Part shown: positions 1 to 12,610 of the stretch, piece by piece
Layout of the letters: the number at the start of each line of letters is the position of its first letter
Position numbering within the stretch: the first letter of the stretch is position 1
Translations under genes and position numbers: made by a program
Notes under the pieces: generated by a model
The model's database searches: none
What the model saw: the letters and a program-made list of their open reading frames with translations, nothing else
Told to the model about the DNA's origin: nothing
Origin: Sphagnum compactum
Taxonomy: Eukaryota > Bryophyta > Sphagnopsida > Sphagnales
DNA: 64,000 nt
Direction of reading: 5' to 3'
NCBI GenBank assembly: GCA_965153455.1
Contig: OZ234497.1
Location: forward strand, 7,502,001 to 7,566,000

Positions 1-2362
1 TATGAAGATTTTTTTTTTGAGGATTGTGAGGATGTCTAGTTGCATCAATTCAACTTGTGAAAACAATCTGCATTAGTAAATTACCCCAATGTGCGTACAA
101 ATGCCTTTCAAACATACATAATCTTTATTTTCTTTATTTGAACACCTTTGTTTTACATAAAATGTTTCATCAAATTGCAAAATAATCTAGTAGTTTTGTG
201 TCTTACATACATTAATAGCAAAATGTAACATAACATAATGCATTGTGTTTAGTGTTATACATTCATGGTAGTTTTGGAACTCTACGTACACTATATATAA
301 TTTCTTTTAGTCATTAACATACTCCTTGCAATGTGGATTGACTTGAATATGTTATGTATTGCAATGCATCAATTTTTGAACCTTTAAATTACACTTCATG
401 TCTCAAATGACTAGCTTTCTACTATTTGTACTTTAATCAACATCAAAATTTACAATTTCTATTCCTTATGCATTGTTCTTGTAAATGTCGATACATGTCA
501 TAAATTTGTAATGTAATACAATGTAATATTTAGAATATTGTTGTATAATTTGTACATTTTATAATATCTAGTGCAAACTTTTTTTTAAACATTTTGTTGA
601 TTATATGTATATCATGAAGTTCAAAGTTCATTCTAGTGCACAAAAGGTCGAATGATGATGATGAAAAAAATGTCTTGTACTCCAATAACCATGTTGCAAC
701 AAACCCAATGCGTTTGCTTGGTTCAGTAGATATATCTTATTTTCAAAAAGTGCAAGTATCCTATGTAACAGATTGAATGTGAGAGCAAAGTTTAATGATG
801 CCCTGTTACTTTCCCTTCCCTTTCTAGGTTTAATTGCGTGAAAATTTCATAAGAGAATGTTCTAGCAAGTATGGTCGTTCAAAATATTCCAAAAGCATGG
901 TTAGTGTGCAAAAAACTATCCAACATAATCTACAAGTGTGGTACTTGCATCTAATACATATCAATTTTTGGTATACGAACTTGCTCTTAATACTTTATTA
1001 AACATATTGGTGTAACAATTTATTTTCATTTGGTAACATTGAGCTACAAACCTAGATGATCATGTGCACAACATTTGGATTGGTGTACATTTGAAGTACT
1101 TGATTTTAATTGCGATAAACTATTGGGCCAAATGTTTTGGACTACATAAGGAAAAGGATGGGGTGTAATAACATTAGAGGATATTCATGTTGGTTATTTT
1201 GTGTTTGAATATGTTGGTGATATCACAACAAACTTAGATATGGCTCTTCCAACAAGCCATATGTTGAAAGCAAACATGCATACAACATGGAGCTTTGGAT
1301 GCAAATGGAGCCATGGGTAACCTACTAGATGATGGGGAGGCTTTGTGCTTGGATGAAACTATCTATTGCAAGATTCTTAAGTCATAGATGCCATGATGTA
1401 AATTTAATAAACGTCCTTATCCAAATAGAAACAAGTGCCATGCATCTAGACCATGTATGTTGTACATCTATTGGGATATTTGTGACTAATTTGCTTTGTT
1501 GCAAGTTGAAAAAAAACATGAGTTCATTCATTGTGATATTAATAATATGGCTTTATGGGTGCAAATACATTCAAAGGAGCCAATGGGATTATAAAATGAG
1601 TATGAATATTTTTTTAATCTTTTTTGGTTTTTCATATGAAGTAAATTTTGAATGTAATCTTTTATAATTGTTATTGAATATACATATGGTTGCCCCAATA
1701 TATCACGTGTTTTGTGTTATTCATTGTTGAATAAATATGAAAATTTTAAAGTGTGGAAATTTTGCTAGATTTTACATTTTGTTTTGACAATTTATCATAA
1801 TTTCAAATTATACCAAAATATGTTAATTACTTTAGGTTTTAATTCCTTGTATCATAACTCCATGTTTTATATGTACATTACACCCCATTTTACATGTGAT
1901 AAAGGACTTTTGAAAATTTGAGATTTTGAAACATACTTTGAATTTATTTTTTAAAAAATTCATAACTTTTTAATTGTTAGTGCCTTTTGAGTGTGGGTAG
2001 AAGGTATTATCACTCAAATTTTTTGATGGTCAAATTTTTTATATTAAAAAATCTTTACCGTAGTCCCTTCTAAAATTGACTAGTTTTGACACAACTATTG
2101 TTTAAGTTCAAGATTTTTTTGTTAACATCAAAACCCGAAATTAAATTTAATGATTTTTAAATTTTAATTCATCAACACTCATAATAGTCATTTAACACAA
2201 TTTGGAATGATTTAACATAACTTTAAAATGTCAAAACAAAACATATGTGAAAACATCTATAATTTTCACCATTATTTAACATGGTTTTTGGCCCCTTTCA
2301 ATGTATTTGCACCTTTATGCCTAGGTGGATTTTCTTACATCGCGTAATGTGCATGCCCAAGA
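1..2362. other. AT-rich intergenic sequence, no gene seen
   Basis: Very AT-rich sequence with frequent stops in all frames. The one open frame of note (1329-1667, plus) has no recognisable domain and an Ile/Phe/Leu-heavy composition expected of random AT-rich DNA. I see no RNA gene, tandem array or terminal repeat here. Repeat decay is the likely origin, but I cannot name a family. Confidence 0.6.
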
Positions 2363-2395
2363 CACAACACCAAAATGTGATTTTTATGATTAGGA
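2363..2395 (+). repeat. Left terminal inverted repeat of the CACTA-like element
   Basis: Begins CACAACACCAAAATGTG, is preceded by the trinucleotide AGA, and matches the minus-strand reading of 4792-4824 at about 24 of the first 29 positions. Confidence 0.75.
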
Positions 2396-2559
2396 CATCT
2401 TGCGACTAATGTCCAAACATAGTCATGTAGTCATATGTGGTTTTTAGTCGCTACCATCTTAATGACTCTAGTCAAAATTATGACTACATAACTATACATA
2501 TGATTATAATTAGGACTAAAAGTAATTATTACTAAGAATATGACTACACAACTAGTGTA

Positions 2560-4200
2560 TTCATATTGAAACAATATTTAAATTTGAAATAGTATAACCA
2601 ATTTCAATTTAGTTTGAAATGAACAAACAAATGTTTAACTAATATAGTTTAATTTATCATAACCTAGATTGACTTACTTTAACGAAATTTAACTTATTTT
2701 AGTTTAATTTAGCATAAATAACATACTTTTTCTAATTTAACCTAATTAGCTTAATTTAACATAATTTAATATAATTTAAGTAATTTAAAATAATTTATCT
2801 TAATTTAAATATCTTAATTGTAACTTTTTAAAATATAAATAATTTAGTTTGATTTGGTTTAACCAATTTTATCTGGTTAAAAAAATCAAAATAACCAAGT
2901 TGAAGCAAATTTATTTAAAATTAACCGTAGTTTATCCGTGATTTGCAAAGTTTATTGAAATTTAGCCTAAGTAACCATGTTTAACCAAATTTAGCCAAGT
3001 TTAATGTTAATACCCTAATTTAACCTAATTTATTTAAGTTTTGACAAGTCTAGATAAATTTAATTTTAAAATAGTCATGTTTAACCAAATATAGCTTCAA
3101 TACCCTAATTTAACTTAATTTTTACAAGTTTTGCCAAGTCTAGTTAACTTAAAACTACGTAGCCATGTTTAACCAAGTTTAACTTCAATACCCTAATTTA
3201 GTCTAATTTATTTAAATTTTGCCAAGTTTAACCAAGTTTAACTTAAATAACCATATTTAGTCATGTTTAGCCACAATACCCTAATTTAGCCTAATTCATT
3301 CAAGTTTTTCCAAGTCTAATTATGTTTAACCTAAGTAGCCATGTTTAACCAAGTTTTGCCAAGTTCTGCCTCAATAGTTTAATTTAGCTTAATTTATTTA
3401 TGTTTTGCCAAATTTTACCATGTTTAGCCATGTTTTGCCAAGTTTTGGCTCAATACCCTAGTTAGCCTAATTTATCTAAATTTTGCCAAGTTTAACCATG
3501 TTTTGCCTCAATTCCTTAGTTTAATGTAATTTATCTAAGTTTTGCAAAAGTTTGCCAAAGTTGACTAAGTTTAACCTAAATAGCCATGTTTAGCCAAAAC
3601 TTTCCAAATTTTGCCAAGTTTAACCTAAATAGCCATGTTTTGCCAACTTTTGTGTCATTACCTTATTTTAGACTAATTTATCTATGTTTTGCCAGATTTT
3701 GTCTCAATACCCTAATTTAGCTTAATTTATTTAATTTTTGCCAAGTTTTTACAAGTATAGCCAAGTTTAACCTAAATAACTAAGTTTTGTCAAGTTTTGC
3801 CAAGTTAAACGAAAATAACCAAGTTTTGCTAAATTTTGCCAAATGTAACCAAATTTAACTTAAATAAGCATATTTTTGCCATGTTTTGCCACGTTTTGTC
3901 AAGTTTAACCTAAATAACCATGTTTAGCCAAAATTTGCTTCAATATTTTTGTTTAATCTAAATTATTCAAGTTTTGTCAAATTTTGTTGAATTTTGCCAA
4001 GTCTAGTCAAGTTTAACATAAATAGCCATGTTTTGCCAAATTTATTTTCAATATTTTAAGGTAGCCAAGATTTATTGAAATTTATCTTCAAGTTGTAGTT
4101 TAGTTGAATTTATTCAAGTTTAGCCTAAAAATTTGTGTTTAGCCTAATTTAGTCAAATTTAACCTAGTTTACCTTAATCTAAGTCTATGTTAGTTTAGGA
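2560..4200 (+). repeat. Degenerate tandem array of TTTAACC/TTTTGCC 10-mers in an ~88-bp higher-order period
   Basis: Built from variants of a 10-base unit such as AAGTTTAACC, ATGTTTTGCC and AAGTTTTGCC. Consecutive units keep a spacing near 10 bp. A longer period is also visible: the phrase TACCCTAATTTA recurs at about 3011, 3101, 3189 and 3277 (spacing 88-90), then in decayed form near 3373, 3454 and 3708. The array lies wholly inside the CACTA-like element. No coding potential is visible. Confidence 0.8.
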
Positions 4201-4277
4201 TAAATTGGCTTATAGGTTAACTTGAGTTAAAAACATTATTATTTATAGATTAATGATAAGTTAATTTTATCATAAAT

Positions 4278-4350
4278 AAATAATGTGGTGCAATGGTTAA
4301 GGACTTGTTCCCCAAAGTGGAGTTGGGGAGTTCGAGTCCTCCCACTTGCA
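4278..4350 (+). other. tRNA-derived module with pol III box A and box B
   Basis: TGGTGCAATGG (4286-4296) fits the pol III box A consensus and GTTCGAGTCC (4330-4339) fits box B, about 34 bp apart as in a tRNA gene. The T-arm can form: GGGAG, a TTCGAGTC loop, then CTCCC. The acceptor stem and anticodon arm are not convincing, so this is better read as a SINE-like or tRNA-derived sequence than a working tRNA gene. It sits at the 3' edge of the tandem array and has a homologue at 11245-11310 (minus). Confidence 0.55.
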
Positions 4351-4791
4351 AACCTTGACACCTATGCACCTAGACACCTAAACATTTATATGCCTAAATA
4401 CCTTGGTGGCTTGCCAGCCTATGAATTTTTTAATTAATGCTTAAGCTAGGTTGCTTAGGGTAGGCTTTCTAAGCTAGGTGGCCTAGGCTAAGCTTCCTAG
4501 GCTTCTTAGGTTAAGTCCCCTAAGTTAAAAGGCTATCATGTGGCAATATTTAATTGGAAAGATAAATAATAAATAATTTGTTTTACAAAAAATTGTGACA
4601 TGTGGCACTTTGTGAGGTTGTTATGTGTCTCGCTAGATTTAAGACTATGTCCTTTGCGACTATAGTCATGGTGAACTGTAGTTGTTAATACGGATGTGAC
4701 TAACATGACTAGTGGGATTTATGATATGGTCATTTGTACTAGGCATTCATGTAATCAATTTTAGTCATAGATGACACATACGACTAGATTT

Positions 4792-4824
4792 TTGTAGTCG
4801 TAAATGCCACATTTTGATGTTGTG
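4792..4824 (-). repeat. Right terminal inverted repeat of the CACTA-like element
   Basis: On the minus strand it begins CACAACATCAAAATGTG and continues with a CGACTA-type subterminal repeat. It is followed on the plus strand by AGA. Confidence 0.75.
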
Positions 4825-7800
4825 AGAGGAGTTTACTTGAATAGGGTTTACATCCATGCCTATGGACCCAGTGGAATTTGCATCATTTTGAAACATGTTA
4901 AGAGTGTTAACAATAACTTGTTATACACATAATCACCAAATGTATACATATGCATTATCAATATTACAAGATTACATAATTGATTTCACCAACAACCAAC
5001 ATCCCCTCCCTACTTTTCAATGCCTTTATGGTAATGCCTATTGTAAAATAACTTCATTGGCAACCACTGTAATTCTACTTAAAGTCATGTACATAATAAT
5101 GTTGATCGCTTTTGTACATAAGAAGTTCATTTTTATTTTTGTCCATGGAATGTAAGGAAGCAAGACTCGCTTGTTCTTTTGGTTCAATTTTGTCAAATTA
5201 AATAACATGATTGTTTATATTCATTGTAGATCTATGATGGTCACATATATTGATGTGAATTAAATTATTTCTACTTCTCACACAATTTTCAAAATAGTAT
5301 ATGCATATAGTCCATTTAGATTGGTATAGGTTTTCACTAAATATTATCATAATGTGATTACTAAGTCCACATATTTTGACAAATGGTTCAACCATTGCAA
5401 CTAGGGCACTTGAAGGTGCAATTACACTTCATATTTTGTGTGTACAAATATTATTTCATGGTTTCCACAAACTTGAATTTGACGCATGCTTTGTGAGTGC
5501 ATGTATTAATACAATTTTGATGCAAGCACTAATTGAACATGGCTATATGTATTGATAAAAATTTGATGTAAATATCAATGTAATCTTGAATTTTTGCATG
5601 ATTTTTTTCATCACTTTTGGCAACCCATTAAGAAGTTTGATTTTTTTTTTCATCAACAATTTTATGCTCAAAGCTAGAAATGTCTTGAAGGTTGTCATTA
5701 AAAAATTAACATGAGGATCATGTATGGACCTCCACTAGATAAGAGGCTTTGAATCGGAAGTTGTTGCAACAAAGCTAGGCCATCACAAATGAATGGATTT
5801 ACTGCATCCATATTTTCTTCCATCACCATGTTGACACCCCTTGATAATTATACAACTTTAAGGACTTAAAAATTTGTCATTGGGCCCACATTATGAGTAA
5901 TTTCATAGATTTGACAAAGTAATGATAGGTAGTCTATAAGCTTTTGAATAAATACAAAATCTCGTGGTATTCACAAGTCAATTTTGAAATTGAGATTACA
6001 TAAAAATATGCATTGAAGTGAGTGAAATGACATGATTTCCTTGGATCCTCCAAAAGCACACAACATATCATGTTGTTTGAGTTGTACAATTTGGTATATT
6101 AATGATTTCTTGATATCAGTTGACTCATTTTTAAAGGAAGTTTTCCACTTTAAGTATTGAGATGATGATATTAGTGTTGTAAACGGTGAAAAAAAATTCA
6201 TCTTGCTCTAATTTTGCAAACATGTGCTTTATGTGTTATTAATTTTTGAAAACTTAAGCACATGAAAAGTTGAGAATCTTTAAAATATAATTTCATTGAA
6301 TATATGACATTTGTGTGCTAATAGAATCTTTCATTGATAACGATGGTTTTATATGAACTTATATTATATAATATAATTGGATATTCTACATGGACACTTG
6401 AATTTTTATAAAATGTTAGAAATAATTCATGAATGACAAGTTACGATAATTTAGTCAAATGATTTTTCTTTAAAACCACAAAAATCTTTCATGGACTTTA
6501 AATTAAACCATAACATTATACACATAATATATAATTTATTTACACTTATATGTATGAAATCAAGGTAATGCTATTTTAATCTTTCTTTCACAACTTATTA
6601 CGTAATTATACTACTTTTTGTAATAGTTTTCATGTGATATGCATTCAATATTTCCATGCAATGTTAATTGCATATACAACTTTGCTATAATTGAATTGGT
6701 ACATACATTACACAACTCTAACTACAATTTCAATACACATAAATGAATGCTAGAAAAACATGTATTTGTAGCCCCATGAAGTACTACAAAGTGGGTGCAG
6801 TTCAATAGTCCCCGTTCACTAGACCAATTTTTAAACTTTTATTGATTTAATGTGGTTTTAGATTTTTCCAAAAGGATTTCTATAGGTTAGGCATAAAACC
6901 TAACATGTCAGTATTATTTCACAAACAAACATTCATGTGTATCCACTTTTGACAAACGAACTAACATTGTGCATTATGTAAATGACCAATTTTCCAACAA
7001 TCTAAAGTGCATCCAAAGTTACAAAACTATCATCTCAAACCTTTTCCATGATCACAATGACCTAACACATATAAATGAATTTGTTGCATATGATAAGACA
7101 ATTTCTTCATTCCAGATGTACCAAAAACAAATGCATTATACCAACCATGTGTTTAAAACAAATAAGTTCACCCACAACTTCCCAAACACCCCCACTAACT
7201 TACAAGAGCTTGAACTTCACATGATTAAATAAATAATAGACACAAATGGAACACTTAAGAATACCACATTTGTCAATCTCAACTTCAATTTTCTCACCAT
7301 GCTTAAACTATATGCAAATTTATTTAATCCTTTCATTTCCTACAACTATTTTAATTTGCTAGATTATATGCAAATTACATGTTGTCCATTATATGTTTAG
7401 TTTCACTAATGTGCAATGGAAATGATTAGTGACCTAATCAACATATCAATTCAACAACCTACTTGCATGTGTGCTAGTAATTGAATACAAACATTTTGCT
7501 TTAAGTTCCATTACAAAACATAAATATTCAAAACAAATCCCACCTAGAAACATGCATAATCCACTTACCTCCTATCTTGTTTTATTAATCTCTGTAACCA
7601 TAATGTTTGCCATCTCATCTTCCTTTTTGCTTCACATACAAACAAAAATACCACGCCACCATTGTCACATTATAACTTGCATAAACACAAAATCTCGCTA
7701 TCACCAAGCCCACATTTGCATTTTATATGCACAAACACCTTGCAAACATCCTCAAATTACCGTCAAACCACCTTCACAAGAATGAAAAGGTTGGTTGGAT

Positions 7801-8236
7801 ATCATTCATCTTTATGTCACGACATTCATTATTTCTTTTCAACCAACCCATTCACACAATTTTGATGATGGTTATACTTTTAGGGGGACTGGAAATGCAA
7901 CACATTAAAATCCATGTAAATTGTTGACTTTCAATCTTTTCTAAAAGAGGAAGGGTGCAATTTTAATAACATTAACCAAAACAATTGTAACCACTACTTA
8001 ATAATGTGTATTTAACATTTTAGAAAAAAAAAAACTACAAATGGAGTTGTTTTTATTCAATATATTGATATACATATCTCAAATTTTTGGAATCACTCTT
8101 ATGAATATAAATTAAAAAAATAAAACTTAAAAAAAACTATTATTAATGATTTTAACGATAAAAAAACATTCATATCACAAATGGACAAATTTGGCAAATG
8201 TTTTGAAACATTTTAATATCAACTTTAACATAACTG
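4825..8236. other. AT-rich intergenic sequence, no gene seen
   Basis: Several open frames of 65-104 codons occur (for example 7471-7785), but they overlap one another in different frames, lack domains and show no splice-linked continuation. Nothing else is recognisable. Confidence 0.55.
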
Positions 8237-8632
8237 TGGGGTGGGTGTGGTTCATGATTGAATGTTTGCACTTGGACCCTATATCATTACAAAAAAATAT
8301 GATTATCAATGCCTTTTATTTTTCAACATTTAACTTGTCCCAATACAACACATTTTGGGTTTTGCGACTTCCATTTGCCTGACTAAATATTAGTTGCAAA
8401 AGGACATATGCGATTGATGAAAAAATAGTCAAAAGCAATGGTCTAAAGGGGTGGGTGTGGCTCATGATTGAATGTTTGCATTTGGAACTTGCATCATTAA
8501 AAAAAAATTGTGGTTATCAATGCCTCTTACTTCTCTACATTTAACTTGTCCTAGTACAACACATTTTAGGTTTTGTGATTTCCATTGGGGAATAAATATT
8601 AATTGCAAAAAGACATAAGCATTTGAAAACTT
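8237..8632 (+). repeat. Direct duplication of ~190 bp, two diverged copies
   Basis: Copy 1 starts near 8238 (GGGGTGGGTGTGG) and ends near 8420; copy 2 starts near 8448 and ends near 8632. Both contain GGGTGTGG, CATGATTGAATGTTTGCA, TTTAACTTGTCC, TACAACACATTTT and a final GCAAAARGACATA in the same order, with scattered substitutions. The ~210-bp offset fits one old segmental tandem duplication. No coding role is visible. Confidence 0.8.
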
Positions 8633-9871
8633 AATTATGAATCACTAAACCCATGTCACTTCACCAACCTAGTTGCAAGGGAAAATGATGTGGCATCTAA
8701 TTGTAAAGACTAATTATATTATCAACAAACATGTTTTTATCTTGTGATGGTATTGAAATTCCATGTCATAAATTTTCATGGTGTGACATGTAAAGTGACG
8801 TGGATGCCATGTCAACTTAATCATTTTATTTGTCTAAGTGTTATAAAGATGTTTTATTATAAAATTGATGTGCCAAAAAACTGATCACACATGTTCAATT
8901 ATGAGTCACACATGACAAAAAATCCATTGTGAACTATTTATTAGATGTTAGGGGCTGATAAGGATGTAGATGTATATTAGGGAATGATAAATTATATGTA
9001 GCTAATAAGTATGTAGTATGATAGTCACTGATATTGGCAATATACATTACATTTTGGAGATTTTTAATTACGTACTAAACATTTTAGTGAACTCATAACA
9101 ATCTTTCCAAACATCTTGCATTATATCCCTCATTGTTATTCTTTACACAAATGTTTGATTTGCAACCATTTCAAAGGATTTGGTACTATATACATTAGTG
9201 TCTTATTTGATTGTTCGTAAACTAACACATGCAACATTAAAAACACAAGTGAAAGGGGGGGTTGGGGTTTAGGATTTTTACCGTCAAGTGTAGAAATAAA
9301 ATCATTGTTTTAAAATTCTTTTGGAACATTTAGGATACAAAGAGGCCACACAACTATACAAACACTCAAACATTAAGAATGAATAATCATTCAACTACTT
9401 TTCTTCCTACTTATGTCTAATTCTATAGGTTATAACTTCATAATTCAATTAGATGTAAATCCAATGAGAAGCCAACAATCATAATAGACTTGATGCATCA
9501 ACTATGAAAAAAAACCTTCAACTAATACACCTATTCACTTCTATTAGTATATTCCATATAGATATATAATTATTCATGGACATGGAAGACCCCCATGTGA
9601 TTCTTCCAAATATAACCAACGATACACATGTTACTTTAAATAAAATCATAGCTTAAGAAAATTGGAGGTAAACTTAATCATCTTTTTTCAATGTAGCATA
9701 TATCATAGCCTCATGTTCTATTAATAGTTTGTAGATTGGGTCATCTCCTTTGGCACAATGATCCCCCAATGTCATGGGAAACTTGATAACTTTGACCAAA
9801 TTTACATATACATAAATTGTGTTGGACTAGTTTAGAAACACCTTTCCCTCATTTTTGGTAATATGTCCTAG
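8633..9871. other. AT-rich intergenic sequence, no gene seen
   Basis: No recognisable coding, RNA or repeat structure. A short G run occurs near 9256. Confidence 0.5.
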
Positions 9872-10338
9872 TCATAACATAATCACATGCTTCAAACTCA
9901 CAACCCCAAACACACGCAAAAGGTTTACAAACCATATTGAATGTAGGTCACTAACATTATAGAACACAATTAAATCAACCATTTCAACATTGCCTTCAGC
10001 AATTGGAACCACAAAGTTTTCGCCAAGTTGAAGCATGTCAAAAAGCTCCTTGCCATCTTCTCTAAATTCATATTCAATAGGGTTTTTAAACTCCTCCATT
10101 TGTTTTTTCACCAATTTAATGTTGCTAGGTTAGGTTTCAATTTGATTAATTGCTGTGGGGAAACATGAAGTGTATTTAAAAATGCATCCCATTCCTCCAT
10201 GACACAAGATGGACAAATACATGAAAGATCCCACATCAATATCAATTTTGTAGGATGATTAGTAATATATAAAAAGTAAATGGAGTGGAACTTTGGAGAC
10301 CCAACTATGCTATGACATACATGGGTAACTCTTATCAA
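9872..10338 (-). pseudogene. Decayed transposon-type protein fragment, one frameshift
   Basis: Two minus-strand frames meet near 10110. The upstream frame (10338-10108) contains SCICPSC followed by MEEWDAF and ends at LIKLKP. The downstream frame (10114-9872) continues with EYEFREDGKELFDMLQLGEN and then GNVEMVDLIVFYNV. A single small indel near 10115 would put both in one frame, and the charged helix then follows the cysteine-containing segment directly. The layout (CxCxxC segment, linker, then a GENF...VD-hydrophobic strand) resembles C-terminal modules next to transposase-like proteins, but I cannot name the family. No start codon context or intron structure supports a live gene. Confidence 0.35.
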
Positions 10339-11244
10339 TTACATCTTCATGTCGAGAAGGTCAATCATCATGAATTGCAAAATGCCAAGAATTGTGGAAT
10401 ATTTTTGGTTTAATTTGGATGTAAGAAATAGGGACCCTTGATGATAAAGCCTTTTCAAGGATTGACACAACCATTTATACACATTATGATCTCCTTGTAG
10501 GATTTCATAATTGCTTAGTTATGAACCATCCTTTTAAAATAACCCTTGCCCCATCCCATCTTTTGAAACTTCTCAAATTATTAACTTTCGATGTTAAAAT
10601 GTTAAAGACTACAAACAATACCTTTGAATTTAATCAATGTGTAAAAGGTTGTAATAATAATGCACAATCTACTTCAAAATGTATGGCAACAATACAAACC
10701 TATATACTACAAATTAGTAGCTTATGACCTCTAAACTTAATTGTGCACATTATAATTTCAAGCCTATTCAAATCACAAGATCTTTGGTATTTTAAAACTA
10801 ACCATCACTATTACAAAACAAGTTATTTTGATTAAAGAATCCAGTCAGAATGGACCCCATGTAGATAGGTGTAAAAAAAACCACCTCATCAATATGGACA
10901 AGTTGTTTTGGCCATGTCTTGCATGATTACGGGTTGGTTTTTTTTACTAGTAGACTATTGGACTATTTGATTAATCATTTTGATTGGTCAATTTGATCAC
11001 ATGTTTAGTGGACCAGTTGACTGGTCAAATTTTCACCCTTTTTTAAAACATAATTATCAATTTTTATTTTTTTATTTTTGTGTAAGTAGGTCTAGGTAGG
11101 TAGGTTGTATATAAGTTTAGGTAGGTTGTAAAAAGGCAAATAGGTAGGTGGTAGCCTATCCTAACATACTTAACCTAGCCTATTTAACCTAACGTAACTT
11201 AGCCTACCTACCATAATATTTTAAACATGTATATAGGTTATAAG

Positions 11245-11310
11245 TATTAGGAATTGAACCCTAAACCTTCATAATGATAAACCAAGTCCTTACCAATGGC
11301 CTACATTATC
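11245..11310 (-). other. tRNA-like module, homologous to the one at 4278-4350
   Basis: On the minus strand it contains GTAGGCCATTGGTAAGGACTTG and, about 25 bases later, GGGTTCAATTCC, a box B-like sequence. TAATGT, ATTGGT/ATGGTT and AAGGACTTG line up with the plus-strand copy at 4281-4308, so the two share ancestry. The box A match is weaker here. It lies at the same edge of the array as in the first element. Confidence 0.5.
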
Positions 11311-11339
11311 AAAAGTGTTCATCTTTTGTTAAATTTTTT

Positions 11340-12440
11340 ATTTCACATATTTATTTCACATCACTAAACATAGTGGCTAAACCTAAGTGACAACTAATGG
11401 CTAAATATAATGGTTACATCAAATGATTAAATTTAGTGGTTTAATGTAGTGGTTAAACATAATGTTTAAATCTTGGTTAAACCTAGTGATAAATTTATTA
11501 ATTGAACATAATAATTAAACCTTAAATAAACATAGTGAGTAAACTTGATAATTTTAATGGCTAAATTTAATGACTAAACATAATGATTAAATATTGGGTA
11601 AACATATGTAATGGCTAAACCTAATTGATGAACATAATGGTTAAACACAATGGCTAAAATTTGGCTAGCTCTAATGGCTAAACATAATGACTAAAATTTG
11701 TTTAAACATAGTGGCTAAACATAGTTGATAAATCTAATGGCTAAACTTTGGCTAAACCTAATGATTAAATCTAGTAGCTAAATATAATGACTAAACCTTA
11801 ACTAAACATAGTGGCGAAACCTAGTTGATAAAACTAATGGTTAAATTTCATGGCTAAAATTTGGCTAAATTTCAACTAAACTTAATGGTTAAACCTTGGC
11901 TAAACTTAGTGATTAAACATAGTGACTAAATTTAATGGTTAAACATATTAACTAAACTTTGGTTAAAACAAATGGCCAAATTTAGGTTCAACATAGTGGC
12001 TAAATCTAATAGTTAAGCATAATGGTTAAACCTTAGCTAAACATAAGTTAAACCTAGTGGCTAAATCTAGTGGTTAAATATAATGACTAAAATTTAGCTA
12101 AACATAGATTAAACCTAATGGTTAAACATATTGGCTAAACATAGGTTAAATTTTTAATGGGTAAATATAATGGTTGAACATAATGGCTGAATTTAAGTTA
12201 TACTTAATGGTTATACCTAATGGTTAAATTTAGGCTATACCTAGTGTTCAAATTTAATGATTTGACTTAGATTAAACCTAGTGCCAAATTTAGTGCTTAA
12301 GCATAATGGTTAAACTTAGTGGTTAAATTTAAGTTAAACCTAATTGTTAAAATTTGGTTAAAATTTGGATAAATCTAGTCGTTAAATTTAATGGCTAAAC
12401 ATAATGGTTTAATTTAATGGCTACATTTAGTGGTTAAATT
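11340..12440 (-). repeat. Degenerate tandem array of ATGGTTAAAC/ATGGCTAAAC units
   Basis: About 1.1 kb of variants of TAATGGCTAAACATAATGG and CTAGTGGTTAAACC with a basic spacing of about 11-13 bp. On the minus strand the units read GTTTAACCATTA and GTTTAGCCATT, close to the 2560-4200 array in base composition and core (TTTAACC, TTTAGCC). No coding capacity. Confidence 0.75.
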
Positions 12441-12470
12441 TAGATAGGTTAGTGGGTGGAAGTATAATGT

Positions 12471-12610
12471 AGGTAACATGCATGTAAGTGGGTAGGTAAG
12501 TAGGTAAGTGAAAAGGTATAGATAGGTAGGTAGGTAGGTAGGTAAATAGTAGGTGGGTGGGTAATAAGTAGGTAAATAGTTAGTTAGGTAATTAGGTGGG
12601 TGAATAAGTA
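12471..12610 (+). repeat. (AGGT)n / GTGGGTAGGTAA microsatellite
   Basis: Imperfect run of TAGG/GGTA units, including at least five uninterrupted AGGT repeats near 12525-12545. The opposite-strand open frame it creates is a Tyr/Pro/Thr low-complexity artefact. Confidence 0.85.

Larger units (their letters stand above)
2363..4824. mobile_element. Non-autonomous CACTA-like (EnSpm) DNA transposon, 2462 bp
   Basis: Both ends carry the same inverted repeat. The left end reads CACAACACCAAAATGTG and the right end, on the minus strand, CACAACATCAAAATGTG, with similarity running on for about a dozen more bases (TTTAYGAYTA). The element is flanked by AGA on both sides, a 3-bp duplication as expected for CACTA elements, whose termini are CAC...GTG. 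About 200 bp inside each end are many short copies of TAGTC/GACTA in both orientations, resembling the subterminal transposase-binding repeats of this superfamily. There is no transposase frame, so it would depend on an autonomous partner. The interior holds a degenerate tandem array (2560-4200) and a tRNA-like module (4278-4350). The 3-bp duplication alone could arise by chance; the terminal repeats are the strong evidence. Confidence 0.75.

Noticed and set aside
2560-4200. CRISPR-like array
   Set aside because: Units are 10 bp and degenerate with no unique spacers, and the locus is a plant nuclear transposon.
4278-4350. Functional tRNA gene
   Set aside because: Internal promoter boxes and T-arm are present, but the acceptor stem and anticodon arm do not form convincingly and the module recurs as repeat debris.
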